From Nonomuraea gerenzanensis (lineage in GTDB: Bacteria > Actinomycetota > Actinomycetes > Streptosporangiales > Streptosporangiaceae): a DNA stretch of 64,000 nucleotides. Made by a program: the position numbers and the translations under genes. Of this stretch, positions 7,356-16,495 are shown one piece after another (the stretch's first letter is position 1; each line of letters begins with the position of its first letter). The stretch covers positions 5,146,001-5,210,000 of the forward strand of contig NZ_CP084058.1 of NCBI RefSeq assembly GCF_020215645.1. Reading direction: 5' to 3'. The notes under the pieces are model-generated. The model ran no database searches and had not been told where the DNA came from. It was given only the letters and a program-made list of their open reading frames with translations.

Positions 7356-8123
7356 ATGGACACCGATGTGCTGCTGCCGCTGCGGACGACCGGCTCCGGG
7401 GTGCCGTTGTTCTGCGTGCATCCGCTGCTGGGGCTCGGCTGGTGCTACACGGGTCTGGTGCCCTACCTGGGGCGGCGTCCCGTCTACTGCCTCCAGGCAC
7501 GGCGGCGGCCCGTGGGCGACCTGGCCGCGATGGTGGCCGACTACCTCACCCAGGTCCGCGCGGTGTGCCCGGACGGGCCGTACCAGCTCATGGGCTGGTC
7601 GGCGGGCGGCAGCATCGCGCACGCGATGGCGTGCGAGCTGCAGCGGCGAGGGGCGCGCGTCGGGTTCCTGGCGCTGCTGGACTCCTTCCCCAGTACGGGT
7701 GAGTACGTGCGGCCGGCGGACCCCGAGGGCGACAGGCTGGATCTCGCCCGCACGCTCGCCCAGGACCTGGGCACCCGCCGCGGCCCCGACCCCGGGGACG
7801 ACACCACGCTTGTCCTGCGGCGCCTGGCCGGGGACAGCGGCCTGAGCGAGCGGTTCCTGACGGAGCTGGTGGACACCGCGCTGCGCACCCGCGCCGCCGT
7901 ACGGGGGTCGCTGCCCGGCGTCTTCCGCGGCGACGTGCTCCACCTGGAGGCGGCCAGGGAGAGCAGGGGGACGCTCACCCCGCGCGCCTGGGAGCGGCAC
8001 CTCGACGGCCGCCTGGAGGTGCGCCGCGTCGACTGCCGGCACGTGGACATGATGCGGCCCGGCCCTCTCAGCGTCATCGGCCCGATCCTCGCCGCCGGGC
8101 TGGACACGCCGGCACACCGGTGA
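7356..8123 (+). CDS. Stand-alone thioesterase (NRPS/PKS type)
   Basis: A 255-aa alpha/beta-hydrolase of the non-ribosomal/polyketide thioesterase family. The opening VPLFCVHPLLGLGWCYTGL resembles integrated TE domains (P.FC.HP..G..W.Y..L). The nucleophile motif GWSAGG (Ser near residue 83) and LLDSFP after the next strand are also typical, with a catalytic His near the end (DCRHVDMM). It resembles a chain-releasing or acyl-transferring TE rather than the hotdog TEBC. It could hydrolyse mis-primed carriers or release a carrier-bound aryl acid. ATG 7356. Confidence 0.85.
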   Translation: MDTDVLLPLRTTGSGVPLFCVHPLLGLGWCYTGLVPYLGRRPVYCLQARRRPVGDLAAMVADYLTQVRAVCPDGPYQLMGWSAGGSIAHAMACELQRRGARVGFLALLDSFPSTGEYVRPADPEGDRLDLARTLAQDLGTRRGPDPGDDTTLVLRRLAGDSGLSERFLTELVDTALRTRAAVRGSLPGVFRGDVLHLEAARESRGTLTPRAWERHLDGRLEVRRVDCRHVDMMRPGPLSVIGPILAAGLDTPAHR

Positions 8124-8146
8124 CGGCACGTGACGCCTGTCATCCA

Positions 8147-8162
8147 GCACGGTCAGAGATGA
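8147..8162 (-). promoter_or_regulatory. Candidate shared operator, half site (weak)
   Basis: On the minus strand TCATCTCTGACCGTGC keeps the CATCTC and CGTGC ends of the consensus (11 of 16 positions). It lies 34 bp upstream of the nucleotidylyltransferase start. Confidence 0.3.
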
Positions 8163-8195
8163 TGCGGGCACCCCCGCGTTGGGATTCTGGCCACC

Positions 8196-9251
8196 ATGAA
8201 GGCTCTGGTGCTGTCCGGCGGGTCAGGCACCCGCATGCGCCCCCTGAGCCACTCCATGCCGAAGCAGCTCATCCCGATCGCGAACAAGCCGGTCCTTGAG
8301 CACGTGCTGGAGAGCCTGCGCGAGCTGGGCGTGACCGAGATCGGTCTCGTCGTCGGCGACAGGCAGGCGCAGATCGCCGAGGTCGTCGGCGACGGCTCGA
8401 GGTTCGGGGCGCGCGTCACCTACATCAGCCAGTCACGGCCGCTGGGGCTGGCCCACTGCGTGAAGCTGGCCCGCGGCTTCCTCGGCGACGACGACTTCGT
8501 CATGTATCTCGGGGACTGCGTGCTGGCCGGCGGGATCGGCGCGATCGCCGAGGAGTTCCGCGCGCTGCGGCCCGCCGCGCAGCTCGTGGTGCGCCGCGTG
8601 GCCGACCCCCGGCCGTTCGGGGTGGTCGAGGTGGACGCGGCGGGCGCCGTCCTGCGGCTGACGGAGAAGCCGGAGCGGCCCGCCAGCGACCTGGTGATGG
8701 TCGGCGTCTACTTCTTCACCGCCGCCGTCCACGAGGCGGTCGAGCGGATCGCGCCGGGACGGCGCGGCGAGCTGGAGATCACCGACGCCCTCCAGTGGAT
8801 GGTCGACCACCGCCACGAGGTCAGGGCGAGCGTGTACGACGGGTACTGGACCGACGCCGGCCGGGTGGACGACGTCCTCGACTGCAACCGCAGGATGCTG
8901 GCCACGCAGGCGCGCGGCATCGCCGGCCACCTGGACGGGGTCAGCGACGTACGCGGGGAGGTGGTCATCGAGCCCGGCGCGCGGATCGTCGCCTCCACGA
9001 TCGAGGGCCCGGCGATCATCGGCGCGGACACCCTGATCGTGGACAGCCACGTCGGCCCGAACACCTCCATCGGCACGGGCTGCGTGGTGCGCGCCACCCG
9101 CATCGCCGACTCCATCGTGCTCCACGGCGCCTCGATCGAGGAGGCCAGCCTGCGCGGCTCGCTCATCGGACGCTTCACCACGGTGGCGCCGGGACAGGCG
9201 CACCACCGGCTCGTGGTGGGCGACCACACGCGGATCGAGCTGACGACATGA
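8196..9251 (+). CDS. rmlA: Glucose-1-phosphate thymidylyltransferase, long type
   Basis: A 351-aa nucleotidylyltransferase. The N-terminal signature LSGGSGTRMRPLSHSMPKQL contains the G.GTR.RP...PK nucleotide-binding motif. Residues about 240-350 form hexapeptide-like repeats (VVIEPGARIVAST..GPAIIGADT), a left-handed beta-helix found in the long antibiotic-type enzymes such as StrD and SgcA1. It should make dTDP-glucose, feeding the dTDP-glucose 4,6-dehydratase at 39357 and the rest of the aminosugar pathway, 31 kb away. Nucleotide preference (dTTP versus UTP) is inferred from this similarity only. Confidence 0.88.
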   Translation: MKALVLSGGSGTRMRPLSHSMPKQLIPIANKPVLEHVLESLRELGVTEIGLVVGDRQAQIAEVVGDGSRFGARVTYISQSRPLGLAHCVKLARGFLGDDDFVMYLGDCVLAGGIGAIAEEFRALRPAAQLVVRRVADPRPFGVVEVDAAGAVLRLTEKPERPASDLVMVGVYFFTAAVHEAVERIAPGRRGELEITDALQWMVDHRHEVRASVYDGYWTDAGRVDDVLDCNRRMLATQARGIAGHLDGVSDVRGEVVIEPGARIVASTIEGPAIIGADTLIVDSHVGPNTSIGTGCVVRATRIADSIVLHGASIEEASLRGSLIGRFTTVAPGQAHHRLVVGDHTRIELTT

Positions 9252-9276
9252 CCGGCAAGAGATGAGGAGTGAGGAC

Positions 9277-10824
9277 GTGACCCACGACGTCGCCCCGCGC
9301 GCGGGGCGGAAGGAATGGATGGGGCTGGCGGCGCTGGCCCTGCCCACCATGCTCGTGTCGCTGGACATCAGCGTGCTGTTCCTGGCGTTGCCGCACCTGA
9401 GTGTCGACCTGGGCGCGAACGCCACGCAGCAGCTCTGGATCACCGACATCTACGGCTTCATGACCGCGGGCTTCCTGGTCACCATGGGCTCGCTGGGCGA
9501 CCGCATCGGCAGGCGCAGGCTGCTGCTCGTCGGCGGGGCGGCCTTCGGCCTGGTCTCCCTGGTGGCGGCCATGTCCACCAGCCCCGAGATGCTGATCGTG
9601 TGCCGGGCGCTGCTCGGGATCGCCGGCGCGACGCTGCTGCCCTCGACGCTCTCGCTGATCGGCGTGATGTTCCGCGATCCCAAGCAGTTCGGGCAGGCCA
9701 TGGCCGTGTGGGGGACCGCGTTCATGGTCGGCATCGCGCTCGGCCCCGCCGTCGGCGGCGCGCTGCTCGAACGGTTCTGGTGGGGCTCGGTGTTCGTGAT
9801 GGGCGTGCCGGTGATGGTGCTGCTGATCGTGGCGCTGCCGCTGCTGCCCGAGTTCCGCGATCCGGGCGGCGGGCGGCTGGACCTGCTCAGCGTCGTGCTG
9901 TCGCTGGGCGCGATCCTGCCGCTGATCTACGGGCTCAAGGCCGTGGCGCGGGACGGCTGGGCGGCCGGCCCGCTCGTCGCGATCGCCGGCGGGCTGGTCG
10001 TGGGCCTCGTGTTCGTACGCAGGCAGCGGGTGCTGGAGCATCCCCTGTTCGACCTGCGGCTGTTCCGGCACCGGGCCTTCACCGCGGCGGTGGTGATCGG
10101 GATGCTCTGCGGCTCGCTGCAGACGGGCACCGGGCTGGAGGTCGCGCTGTTCCTGCAGACGGTCGAAGGGCTGTCGCCGCTGGTCGCCGGGCTGTGGTTG
10201 CTGATCCCGTCGCTGGTGCTGATCGTGTCCATCAACCTGACGCCACGGGTGGCGGCCAAGGTGCGCCCGGCGTACGTGCTGGGTGGCGGCATGCTCGTCG
10301 CGGTGCTCGGCCAGCTCCTCATCACCCAGGTCGCGGTCGGCGGGGTGATCCTGCTGGTCGTGTTCCTGTCCGTCTGCTACTTCGGGGTCGGGCCCGTGGG
10401 CGGGCTCGTCAACCAGGTCGCCATGGCCAGCAGCCCGCCGGAGAAGGCGGGGTCCGCCGCGTCGATGGTGGCCACCGGGGGTGAGTTCGGGGTGGCGCTC
10501 GGCATCGCGACGCTGGGGACTCTGGGGACCGCCGTGTACCGGAGCGAGCTGGTGCTGCCGGCCGGGGCGCCCGCTGTGGCCGGTGACAGCATCAACGGTG
10601 CTGTCGGGGCGGCGGCCGGGCTGCCCGCCGGGCAGGCGGCGGAGCTGCTCGACGCCGCGCGGGCGGCCTTCACGACGGGGCTGCACGCGGTGGGGGCGGT
10701 CAACGCCATCCTGTTCGCCGGGCTCGCGGTGCTGGCGTTCACGCAGCTGCGGCACCTGGCGCCCTTCGCCGGTCATCACCACCCGGAGCCGGAGCAGGAG
10801 CAGGAGCCCGCTCTGACGGGGTGA
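9277..10824 (+). CDS. MFS exporter, DHA2 (14-TM) family
   Basis: A 515-aa major facilitator with about fourteen hydrophobic segments. DIYGFMTAGFLVTMGSLGDRIGRRR is the DHA2 motif A region, and GVMFRDPKQFGQAMAVWGTAFMVGIALGPAVGG matches motif C (G..(L)GP..GG). It resembles QacA/SgcB-type efflux pumps, so export of the chromophore and self-protection are likely. GTG 9277 is chosen because GAGGAG lies 7 bp upstream; ATG 9262 in the same frame has a weaker site. The C-terminus is Glu/Gln-rich. It follows the rmlA-like gene closely and ends at a strong terminator. Confidence 0.88.
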   Translation: MTHDVAPRAGRKEWMGLAALALPTMLVSLDISVLFLALPHLSVDLGANATQQLWITDIYGFMTAGFLVTMGSLGDRIGRRRLLLVGGAAFGLVSLVAAMSTSPEMLIVCRALLGIAGATLLPSTLSLIGVMFRDPKQFGQAMAVWGTAFMVGIALGPAVGGALLERFWWGSVFVMGVPVMVLLIVALPLLPEFRDPGGGRLDLLSVVLSLGAILPLIYGLKAVARDGWAAGPLVAIAGGLVVGLVFVRRQRVLEHPLFDLRLFRHRAFTAAVVIGMLCGSLQTGTGLEVALFLQTVEGLSPLVAGLWLLIPSLVLIVSINLTPRVAAKVRPAYVLGGGMLVAVLGQLLITQVAVGGVILLVVFLSVCYFGVGPVGGLVNQVAMASSPPEKAGSAASMVATGGEFGVALGIATLGTLGTAVYRSELVLPAGAPAVAGDSINGAVGAAAGLPAGQAAELLDAARAAFTTGLHAVGAVNAILFAGLAVLAFTQLRHLAPFAGHHHPEPEQEQEPALTG

Positions 10825-10838
10825 GCAGGACGGCCACA

Positions 10839-10876
10839 CGAAGGGGGCCCGCCCCGCAAGGGCGGACCCCCCTTCG
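10839..10876. terminator. Bidirectional terminator between convergent genes
   Basis: An imperfect stem of about 15 bp (cgaagggggcccgcc / gggcggaccccccttcg) with a short loop separates the MFS gene from the oppositely oriented monooxygenase gene. It lacks a long T-run. Confidence 0.7.
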
Positions 10877-10887
10877 CGCTGGGCGCG

Positions 10888-12090
10888 TCAGCCGGCGCCG
10901 AAGTGGGCCCGGGCCAGCTCCCGGTTGGCCACCGTGGACAGGAAGATGGCAAACCCGGCATGGCTATGCAAGGTGGACATGTCCCGCCAGATCCGCTCGA
11001 TCCGCTCCCCGTTCCGCACCGCGCTGGAGCCGGCCGTCGGGAAGAGACACCCCTCCACCGCCCGCCAGGCCAGCCGCGCGATCTCCCTGCTGATGGTGGC
11101 CAGCCGCAGGTCCCGCTCCCTGGTGAACTCGCCGCCCGCACAGGCTTCCTGCCACTGCCGGATGGCGTCCGACCACGCCGCCTCGGCGGTGGCGAGCAGC
11201 CCGGCGGCCTCGCCGTACCAGAACTGGTAGTCCGGATCCTCGGCACGCAGGGAGAACGGCGGGAACACGGTCGTCCTGACCCGCATCAGCTCCTCGTAGG
11301 CGTCCAGCGCCCCCTGAGCCATCCCCAGCATGACGGTGGCGCTGTCGAGCAGCATGAAGCTGAGCGGCCCGCCACCGTACTCGGGGTTGCCGTGCAGGGC
11401 CAGGCCGGGGGTGCCGCCGGCCACGGAGGTCTGGCTGAGGTGCAGCGGCAGCGTGTAGTGGCCGGGGATGGAGGCGTGGTCGAAGGCGACGCTGTGCGAT
11501 CCGCTGCCCTTGAGGCCGAGCTGGTTGCCCCAGTCGTCCAGGCGGCGCCAGCGGTCGCGCGGGGCGACGAACAGCATGGGCGCGCCGTCCACCACCACAT
11601 GACCCATGAAGTGGGTGGCGTAGGGGGCGCCCGAGCAGTAGTTCCAGGTGCCGTCGAGGATCCAGCGGCCGTCCGCGCCGCGCGTCGCGGCGCCGCTGGG
11701 CGCCACGGTCGCCGGGCAGACGAAGTCGCCGGTGGCGAACAGCTCGGCCTGCGCCCGCTCGCCGAACAGCGTGGCGACCGCCAGCGCGTGCGCGGTGCCG
11801 AGCGAGTACATCCAGCCCGTCGAGGGGCAGCCGCGCGCCAGCGTCATCGACACGCGCAGGAACGTCTCGACGCCGAACTCGTAGCCGCCGAAGCGGCGCG
11901 GCACCAGGATGCGGTAGAAACCGGCCCGCGCGAACGCCTCGTGGGTGTCCTGCGCGTAAAAGGTACGCTGCTCCGTCTCGGCCTGGCGCTCGACCAGGGC
12001 GGGCACCATGGCCTGCGCGCGCGCGACGATCGTGTCGGGGGTGAGACCGGGCTCGGGCGGAGCTCCGGGGGCATCGGTGACGGCTGTCAT
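10888..12090 (-). CDS. Group D flavin-dependent monooxygenase (acyl-CoA dehydrogenase fold)
   Basis: A 400-aa protein with the acyl-CoA dehydrogenase fold used by two-component aromatic hydroxylases (HsaA, 4-hydroxyphenylacetate C2 component). FYRILVPRRFGGYEF, the GCPSTGWMYSLG segment (a SxGW motif is typical), WNYCSGAPYATHF and GLKGSGSHSV are family landmarks. It needs reduced flavin from a partner reductase not seen in this window. A homologue in the opposite direction (12258-13439) shares its promoter region. It probably hydroxylates the polyene/warhead or an aryl side chain. ATG 12090 is used; there are several upstream in-frame starts, but the upstream part looks non-coding and contains the operator. 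Confidence 0.85.
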   Translation of the reverse strand: MTAVTDAPGAPPEPGLTPDTIVARAQAMVPALVERQAETEQRTFYAQDTHEAFARAGFYRILVPRRFGGYEFGVETFLRVSMTLARGCPSTGWMYSLGTAHALAVATLFGERAQAELFATGDFVCPATVAPSGAATRGADGRWILDGTWNYCSGAPYATHFMGHVVVDGAPMLFVAPRDRWRRLDDWGNQLGLKGSGSHSVAFDHASIPGHYTLPLHLSQTSVAGGTPGLALHGNPEYGGGPLSFMLLDSATVMLGMAQGALDAYEELMRVRTTVFPPFSLRAEDPDYQFWYGEAAGLLATAEAAWSDAIRQWQEACAGGEFTRERDLRLATISREIARLAWRAVEGCLFPTAGSSAVRNGERIERIWRDMSTLHSHAGFAIFLSTVANRELARAHFGAG

Positions 12091-12149
12091 GCTGCGCGAA
12101 CCCTTCGTCTCGGGTTTTTCCCCAGCGTCGCCCCGCGCCGCGCCGCCCC

Positions 12150-12192
12150 GCATCTCCTGACGTGCCACGCAATCACGCACGCCAGGAGATGC
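12150..12192. promoter_or_regulatory. Shared operator, inverted repeat (best copy)
   Basis: Two 16-bp arms, GCATCTCCTGACGTGC at 12150-12165 and its inverted near-copy at 12177-12192 (one mismatch), are separated by 11 bp. The site lies between the divergent monooxygenase genes 10888-12090 and 12258-13439, so a bound dimeric regulator could control both. The same half site recurs in at least four other divergent regions (18089, 21700, 26937, 32200). Confidence 0.75.
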
Positions 12193-12257
12193 GCACGTCA
12201 GCGTCCGGATGGGACGTTCAGGTGGGCAGTTCCTCGACTGACGTCTGGGAGGACATC

Positions 12258-13439
12258 GTGTTGGTGACCGATGCTCCGGTGCGGGAAGACCTGGTTCACC
12301 GCGCCTCGGAGATCGTGCCTGTTCTGCGCGGGCACGCGGCATGGGCTGAGGAGAACCGCAGGCTCCACGAGGAGTCGATAGCAGCAATGGCCGACGCGGG
12401 CGTCTTCAGGCTGCGGACGCCGCGCCGCTACGGCGGCCACGAGGCGGACACCAGGACGCTGGTCGAGGTCGCCACCGAGCTGGGCAGGGCGGACGGCTCG
12501 ACCGGCTGGGTCGCCTCCGTCTACTGGATCCCGACCTGGATGGCCTGCCACTTCCCCGAGGCGGTCCAGGACGAGGTGTTCGCCACGCCGGACGTGCGCA
12601 TCTGCGGCACGCTCAGCCCGACCGCCATGGCGGCGCGTACGGACGGCGGCATCGTCGTCAACGGCAAGTGGGGGTTCGTCAGCGGCGCGCACCACAGCCA
12701 CTGGCAGGAGATCGTGGCCGTCATCCTCAGCGACGACGCGCCGCCCGAGCCGATCATGGCGCTGGTCCCGATGTCGGACCTGATCGTGATCGACGACTGG
12801 CACACCTCGGGCCTGCGCGGCACCGGCAGCGTGAGCACGGTGGCGCAGGACCTGTTCGTCCCCGCCGAGCGTGTCATGCCGCTCGGCGCGATCCTGGAGG
12901 GCGCGCACGCCGACGGCGCCAGCGCCGGCTCGGCGATCTACCGGCCGCCGCTGCTGCCCGTCGCCTCCGCCTCGTCCGTCGGCACCGTGCTCGGCCTGGC
13001 CAGGGCCGCCCGCGAGGTCTTCTTCGAGCGGCTGCCCCAGCGGAAGATCACCTACACCGGGTACGAGAGCCAGAGCGCCGCGCCCCTGACCCACCTTCAG
13101 GTCGCCGAGTCCACGTTCAAGATCGACCAGGCCGAGTTCCACGCCTGCCGCCTGGCCGCGACCGTGGACGGCAAGGGCGAGCAGAGCGCCACGTGGAGCG
13201 TCGAGGAGCGGGTGCGCGCCCGCGCCGACCTGGGCGCCGTGTGCCGGCTCGGCAAGGAGGCGGTGGACATCCTGGCCACCGCGAGCGGCGGCTCGTCCAT
13301 CTATAGCGACGTGCCGATCCAGCGGATCACGCGCGACGTCCACGCGGTCAACCAGCACGCGCTCATGCACCCGAACACCAACGCCGAGCTGTACGGGCGC
13401 ATCCTGTGCGGCCTCGAGCCCGACACGCTCTACATCTGA
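12258..13439 (+). CDS. Group D flavin-dependent monooxygenase (second copy)
   Basis: A 393-aa acyl-CoA dehydrogenase-fold hydroxylase. [32 protein letters not shown] (SxGW motif), [13 protein letters not shown] and [10 protein letters not shown] correspond position by position to landmarks in the divergent neighbour, though the two are only moderately similar. GTG 12258 is preferred because GGAGG lies 5 bp upstream. Family knowledge: these enzymes use FADH2 or FMNH2 from a reductase to hydroxylate phenols or polyketides. The gene's last 34 bp and the next 10 bp are duplicated in tandem after the stop (13405-13492). Confidence 0.85.
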   Translation: MLVTDAPVREDLVHRASEIVPVLRGHAAWAEENRRLHEESIAAMADAGVFRLRTPRRYGGHEADTRTLVEVATELGRADGSTGWVASVYWIPTWMACHFPEAVQDEVFATPDVRICGTLSPTAMAARTDGGIVVNGKWGFVSGAHHSHWQEIVAVILSDDAPPEPIMALVPMSDLIVIDDWHTSGLRGTGSVSTVAQDLFVPAERVMPLGAILEGAHADGASAGSAIYRPPLLPVASASSVGTVLGLARAAREVFFERLPQRKITYTGYESQSAAPLTHLQVAESTFKIDQAEFHACRLAATVDGKGEQSATWSVEERVRARADLGAVCRLGKEAVDILATASGGSSIYSDVPIQRITRDVHAVNQHALMHPNTNAELYGRILCGLEPDTLYI

Positions 13440-13492
13440 ACACGCCAGTGTGCGGCCTCGAGCCCGACACGCTCCACATCTGAACACGCCAG
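13405..13492 (+). repeat. 44-bp tandem duplication at a gene end
   Basis: 13405-13448 and 13449-13492 are identical except for one base (tac versus cac in the second copy). The first copy encodes the last codons and stop of the 12258-13439 monooxygenase; the second copy is a non-coding duplicate up to the next gene's ribosome site. Confidence 0.9.
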
Positions 13493-13503
13493 GAGGAGAC
13501 ACC

Positions 13504-13908
13504 ATGACCACCGCACCCGCACACGCCCCCGACCAGGCCGCTGTGGCGGCACTGCCACAGCGCGTGATCGAGGCGTGGGCCGCGCACGACGCCGACGCCT
13601 TCGCCGCGGTCTTCACCGAGGACGGGTCGATGATCCTGCCCGGCCAGTACCGCAAGGGCCGCGAGGAGATCCGCGGCTTCATGACCGCCGCCTTCGCCGG
13701 CCCCTACAAGGGCACCCGGGTCACCGGCACGCCCATCGACGTGCGCTTCTTCAACGACGACTGCGGCGTGCTGATCACCCAGGGCGGCGTGCTCGCCCCG
13801 GGCGAGAGCGAGGTCTCCGCCGAGCGGGCCGTGCGCGCGTCCTGGCTCGTCGTGCGGCAGGACGGGCAGTGGCGGCTGGCCGCCTACCAGAACAGCCCGC
13901 GTGACTGA
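13504..13908 (+). CDS. SgcJ/EcaC-type SnoaL-like protein
   Basis: A 134-aa protein of the SnoaL-like/NTF2 fold in the SgcJ/EcaC group. Landmarks are [28 protein letters not shown] near residues 15-42, YRKGREEI, and the C-terminal [21 protein letters not shown]. Homologues are regular members of nine-membered enediyne clusters, where genetic work links them to an early step with the PKSE product; a precise reaction is not established here. ATG 13504 has an AGGAGGAGA site. Its stop overlaps the GTG start of the next FAD monooxygenase by 8 bp, indicating coupling. Confidence 0.85.
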   Translation: MTTAPAHAPDQAAVAALPQRVIEAWAAHDADAFAAVFTEDGSMILPGQYRKGREEIRGFMTAAFAGPYKGTRVTGTPIDVRFFNDDCGVLITQGGVLAPGESEVSAERAVRASWLVVRQDGQWRLAAYQNSPRD

Positions 13909-15274
13909 GATGGCCGGCCTCGTCGCGGACCGCGCGGTGGTGCTGGGCGGCGGCATGGCGGGCCTGCTGGCGGCCCGCGTGCTGTCCGAGCACTACGCCG
14001 AGGTCCTGGTGATCGACAGGGACACTCTGACGGGGGCGAGCGGCCCGCGCAGGGGCGTCCCGCACGGCTGCCACGCGCACGCCCTGCTCGCCCGCGGCCA
14101 GCAGATACTCGACGAGCTGTTCCCCGGCCTGACCAGGCAGCTCGTCGAGGCCGGGGTGCCCGCCGGCGACATGGCCACCCGGCTGCGCTGGTACTTCAAC
14201 GGCCGCCGGCTGCGGCAGGCGCCCAGCGGCCTGGTCAGCGTGTCGGCCACCCGACCCGTGCTGGAGGAGCAGGTCAGGATCAGGGTGGCGGCCCTGGAGA
14301 ACGTGCGCTTCCTGGAGCGGACCGACATCCTCGGCCCCACGTCGGCCGGCGCCCGCATCACGGGCGTGCGGGTACGGCACAGCGACGGGCAGGAGGAGCA
14401 CCTGGCCTCCGACCTGCTCATCGACGCGACCGGCCGGGGTTCGCGCACGCCCGCGTGGCTGCAGGAGCTCGGGTACGAGCGGCCGGACGAGGACCGGGTG
14501 AAGATCGGCCTGGCCTACACCACCCGCCACTTCCGGCTGCGGTCGGACCCGTACGGGGACGATCTGTCGATCAACCCGGTGGCCTCCCCGGCCAACCCGC
14601 GGGGCGCCTTCTTCCCCAAGCTGCCCGGCGACATGAGCATGCTCTCGCTCACCGGCATACTCGGCGACCACCCGCCGGCCGACTACGACGGCTTCCTGGC
14701 GTTCGCCAAGTCCCTGCCCGTGCCGGACATCTACGAGGCGATCCGCGACGCCGAGCCGCTGGACGAGGGGGCCACCTTCACCTTCCCGGCCAGCGTGCGG
14801 CGCCGCTACGAGCGGCTGCCCGGCTTCCCCGGCGGGCTGCTGGTGCTCGGCGACGGCGCGTGCAGCTTCAACCCCGTGTACGGCCAGGGCATGACCGTGG
14901 CCGCCATGGAGTCCATGATCCTGCGCGACCACCTGAGGCGGGGCGGGGAGCCCCGGTGGCAGGCGTTCTTCAAGGACATCTCGCGCGTCATCGACGTGCC
15001 CTGGGACATCTCCGCGGGCGCCGACCTGGCCTTCCCCGGCGTGCGCGGGCCGCGCACGCTGAAGGTGCGGCTCGGCAACGCCTACATGGGACGGCTGCAC
15101 GCCGCGGCGGCCCGCGACGGCGCGGTCACGGCGGCGTTCATGCGGGTGGCCGGGCTCGTCGATCCGCCGCAGGCGCTCATGCGGCCCGGGCTGATGCTGC
15201 GCGTGCTGGCCAACGGCGGCAGGCACACGACGGCGGAGGAGGCGGCGCAGCCGCTGCCGGTGCTGCGGGGCTGA
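13901..15274 (+). CDS. FAD-dependent monooxygenase (aromatic hydroxylase type)
   Basis: A 457-aa flavoprotein. It opens with the dinucleotide motif [20 protein letters not shown] (GxGxxG, residues about 13-32) followed by VIDRDTL. Further landmarks are [10 protein letters not shown], and [27 protein letters not shown], the GD..P..G.G motif near residue 310 that binds FAD ribityl. This branch includes epoxidising and hydroxylating tailoring enzymes. The start is GTG 13901 (coupled to the SgcJ-like gene) or ATG 13910. It probably oxidises the warhead precursor, possibly creating the epoxide opened by the neighbouring hydrolase (inference). Confidence 0.85.
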   Translation: MTEMAGLVADRAVVLGGGMAGLLAARVLSEHYAEVLVIDRDTLTGASGPRRGVPHGCHAHALLARGQQILDELFPGLTRQLVEAGVPAGDMATRLRWYFNGRRLRQAPSGLVSVSATRPVLEEQVRIRVAALENVRFLERTDILGPTSAGARITGVRVRHSDGQEEHLASDLLIDATGRGSRTPAWLQELGYERPDEDRVKIGLAYTTRHFRLRSDPYGDDLSINPVASPANPRGAFFPKLPGDMSMLSLTGILGDHPPADYDGFLAFAKSLPVPDIYEAIRDAEPLDEGATFTFPASVRRRYERLPGFPGGLLVLGDGACSFNPVYGQGMTVAAMESMILRDHLRRGGEPRWQAFFKDISRVIDVPWDISAGADLAFPGVRGPRTLKVRLGNAYMGRLHAAAARDGAVTAAFMRVAGLVDPPQALMRPGLMLRVLANGGRHTTAEEAAQPLPVLRG

Positions 15275-15287
15275 CAGGACACACACG

Positions 15288-15323
15288 AAAGGCGCCGGCG
15301 GCTTCCCGCCGCCGGCGCCTTTC
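15288..15323. terminator. Bidirectional intrinsic terminator
   Basis: A perfect inverted repeat of 15 bp (aaaggcgccggcggc and its complement) around a 5-nt loop, ending in TTT/AAA. It separates the converging FAD monooxygenase and epoxide hydrolase genes. Confidence 0.85.
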
Positions 15324-15332
15324 CGCATGCCC

Positions 15333-16481
15333 CTACGTCCTCGAGATCAGCGAGCCGGCGAACGTCCTGACGTCGCCCACCAGCAGCTCCGGCTGCTCCA
15401 GCGCGGCGAAGTGCCCGCCACGGTCGAACTCGCTCCAGTGCGTGATGGTCGGGATGTCGCGATCGGCGAGCCTGCGCACGGGGACGAAGATGTCCCGGGG
15501 GAACACCGCCACCCCCACGGGCACGGTGATCGGCGGCGGCGTGTGCCCCTCGGCCGCCTGCCGCAGCCCCTCGGCGCCCTCGTAGTAGAACCGGGCCGAC
15601 GAGCCGGCGGTCGCGGTCAGCCAGTAGATCGACACGTTGGTCAGCATCCGGTCCCTGGCGACCGCGTCCTCGGGCACCTGGCCGGAGTCCGTCCAGTCGC
15701 GGAACTTCTCCACGATCCAGGCGAGCTGCCCGACCGGCGAGTCCGTGAGCGCGTACGCGAGCGTCTGCGGCCGGGTCGACTGCAGCTTCATGTAGCCGGA
15801 CAGCTCCTGGTCGAAGCGGGCCAGCCCGGCCAGCCGCTGCAGGTCCGACGGCGGCAGGCCCGCCAGCTCGGCGGGGTCGCCGGAGGGGAAGGCCATGAGC
15901 ATGTTGACGTGCGCGCCGATGACGGACTCCGGAGCCAGCCTGGCCAGCTCCAGCGAGATCACCGCGCCGGCGTCGCCGCCCTGCACGAGGTAACGGCCGT
16001 AGCCGAGCCGCCGCATCAGCTCCGCCCAGGCCAGCGCCACCCGGTACGGATGCCAGCCGGCCTCCCTGGTGTGACCGGAGAAGCCGAAGCCGGGGATGGA
16101 CGGGATCACCAGGTGGAAGGCGGGCCCGTCGGCGGGCTCCGTCAGCGGGCCGATCACGTCCAGGAACTCGGCCACCGAGCCGGGCCAGCCGTGGGTCAGC
16201 AGCAGCGGGACGGCGTCCGGCCGCGGCGACCTGACGTGCAGGAAGTGCACGGTGGCGCCGTCGATCTCGTCGACGAACTGCGGGTGGCTGTTGAGCTCCG
16301 CCTCCGCGGCCCGCCAGTCGAAGTCGTGCCGCCAGTACGTGGCCAGCTCCTTGAGGTACGTCAGCGGCACGCCACGCTCCCAGCCGGTGCCGGGCAGCTC
16401 GTCGGGCCAGCGGGTGTCGTCGATCCTGCGGTGCAGGTCACGCAGGTCGGCGTCGGGAATCTCGATGCGAAACGGCCGCAT
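15333..16481 (-). CDS. Epoxide hydrolase, SgcF-like
   Basis: A 382-aa alpha/beta-hydrolase with the N-terminal epoxide-hydrolase lid (EHN) typical of juvenile-hormone-type enzymes. MRPFRIEIPDADLRDLHRRI opens the lid region; LLTHGWPGSVAEFLDVIGPL carries the HGWPGS oxyanion motif; LVQGGDAGAVISLELA holds the nucleophile Asp (GGDxG). The last His is in GGHFAALEQP. Orthologues such as SgcF, NcsF2 and KedF open an epoxide on the enediyne core to a vicinal diol. ATG 16481 lies 14 bp after the HpaB-like stop, so the two are co-transcribed leftward. Confidence 0.92.
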   Translation of the reverse strand: MRPFRIEIPDADLRDLHRRIDDTRWPDELPGTGWERGVPLTYLKELATYWRHDFDWRAAEAELNSHPQFVDEIDGATVHFLHVRSPRPDAVPLLLTHGWPGSVAEFLDVIGPLTEPADGPAFHLVIPSIPGFGFSGHTREAGWHPYRVALAWAELMRRLGYGRYLVQGGDAGAVISLELARLAPESVIGAHVNMLMAFPSGDPAELAGLPPSDLQRLAGLARFDQELSGYMKLQSTRPQTLAYALTDSPVGQLAWIVEKFRDWTDSGQVPEDAVARDRMLTNVSIYWLTATAGSSARFYYEGAEGLRQAAEGHTPPPITVPVGVAVFPRDIFVPVRRLADRDIPTITHWSEFDRGGHFAALEQPELLVGDVRTFAGSLISRT

Positions 16482-16495
16482 GCTTCCGCCCTTTC

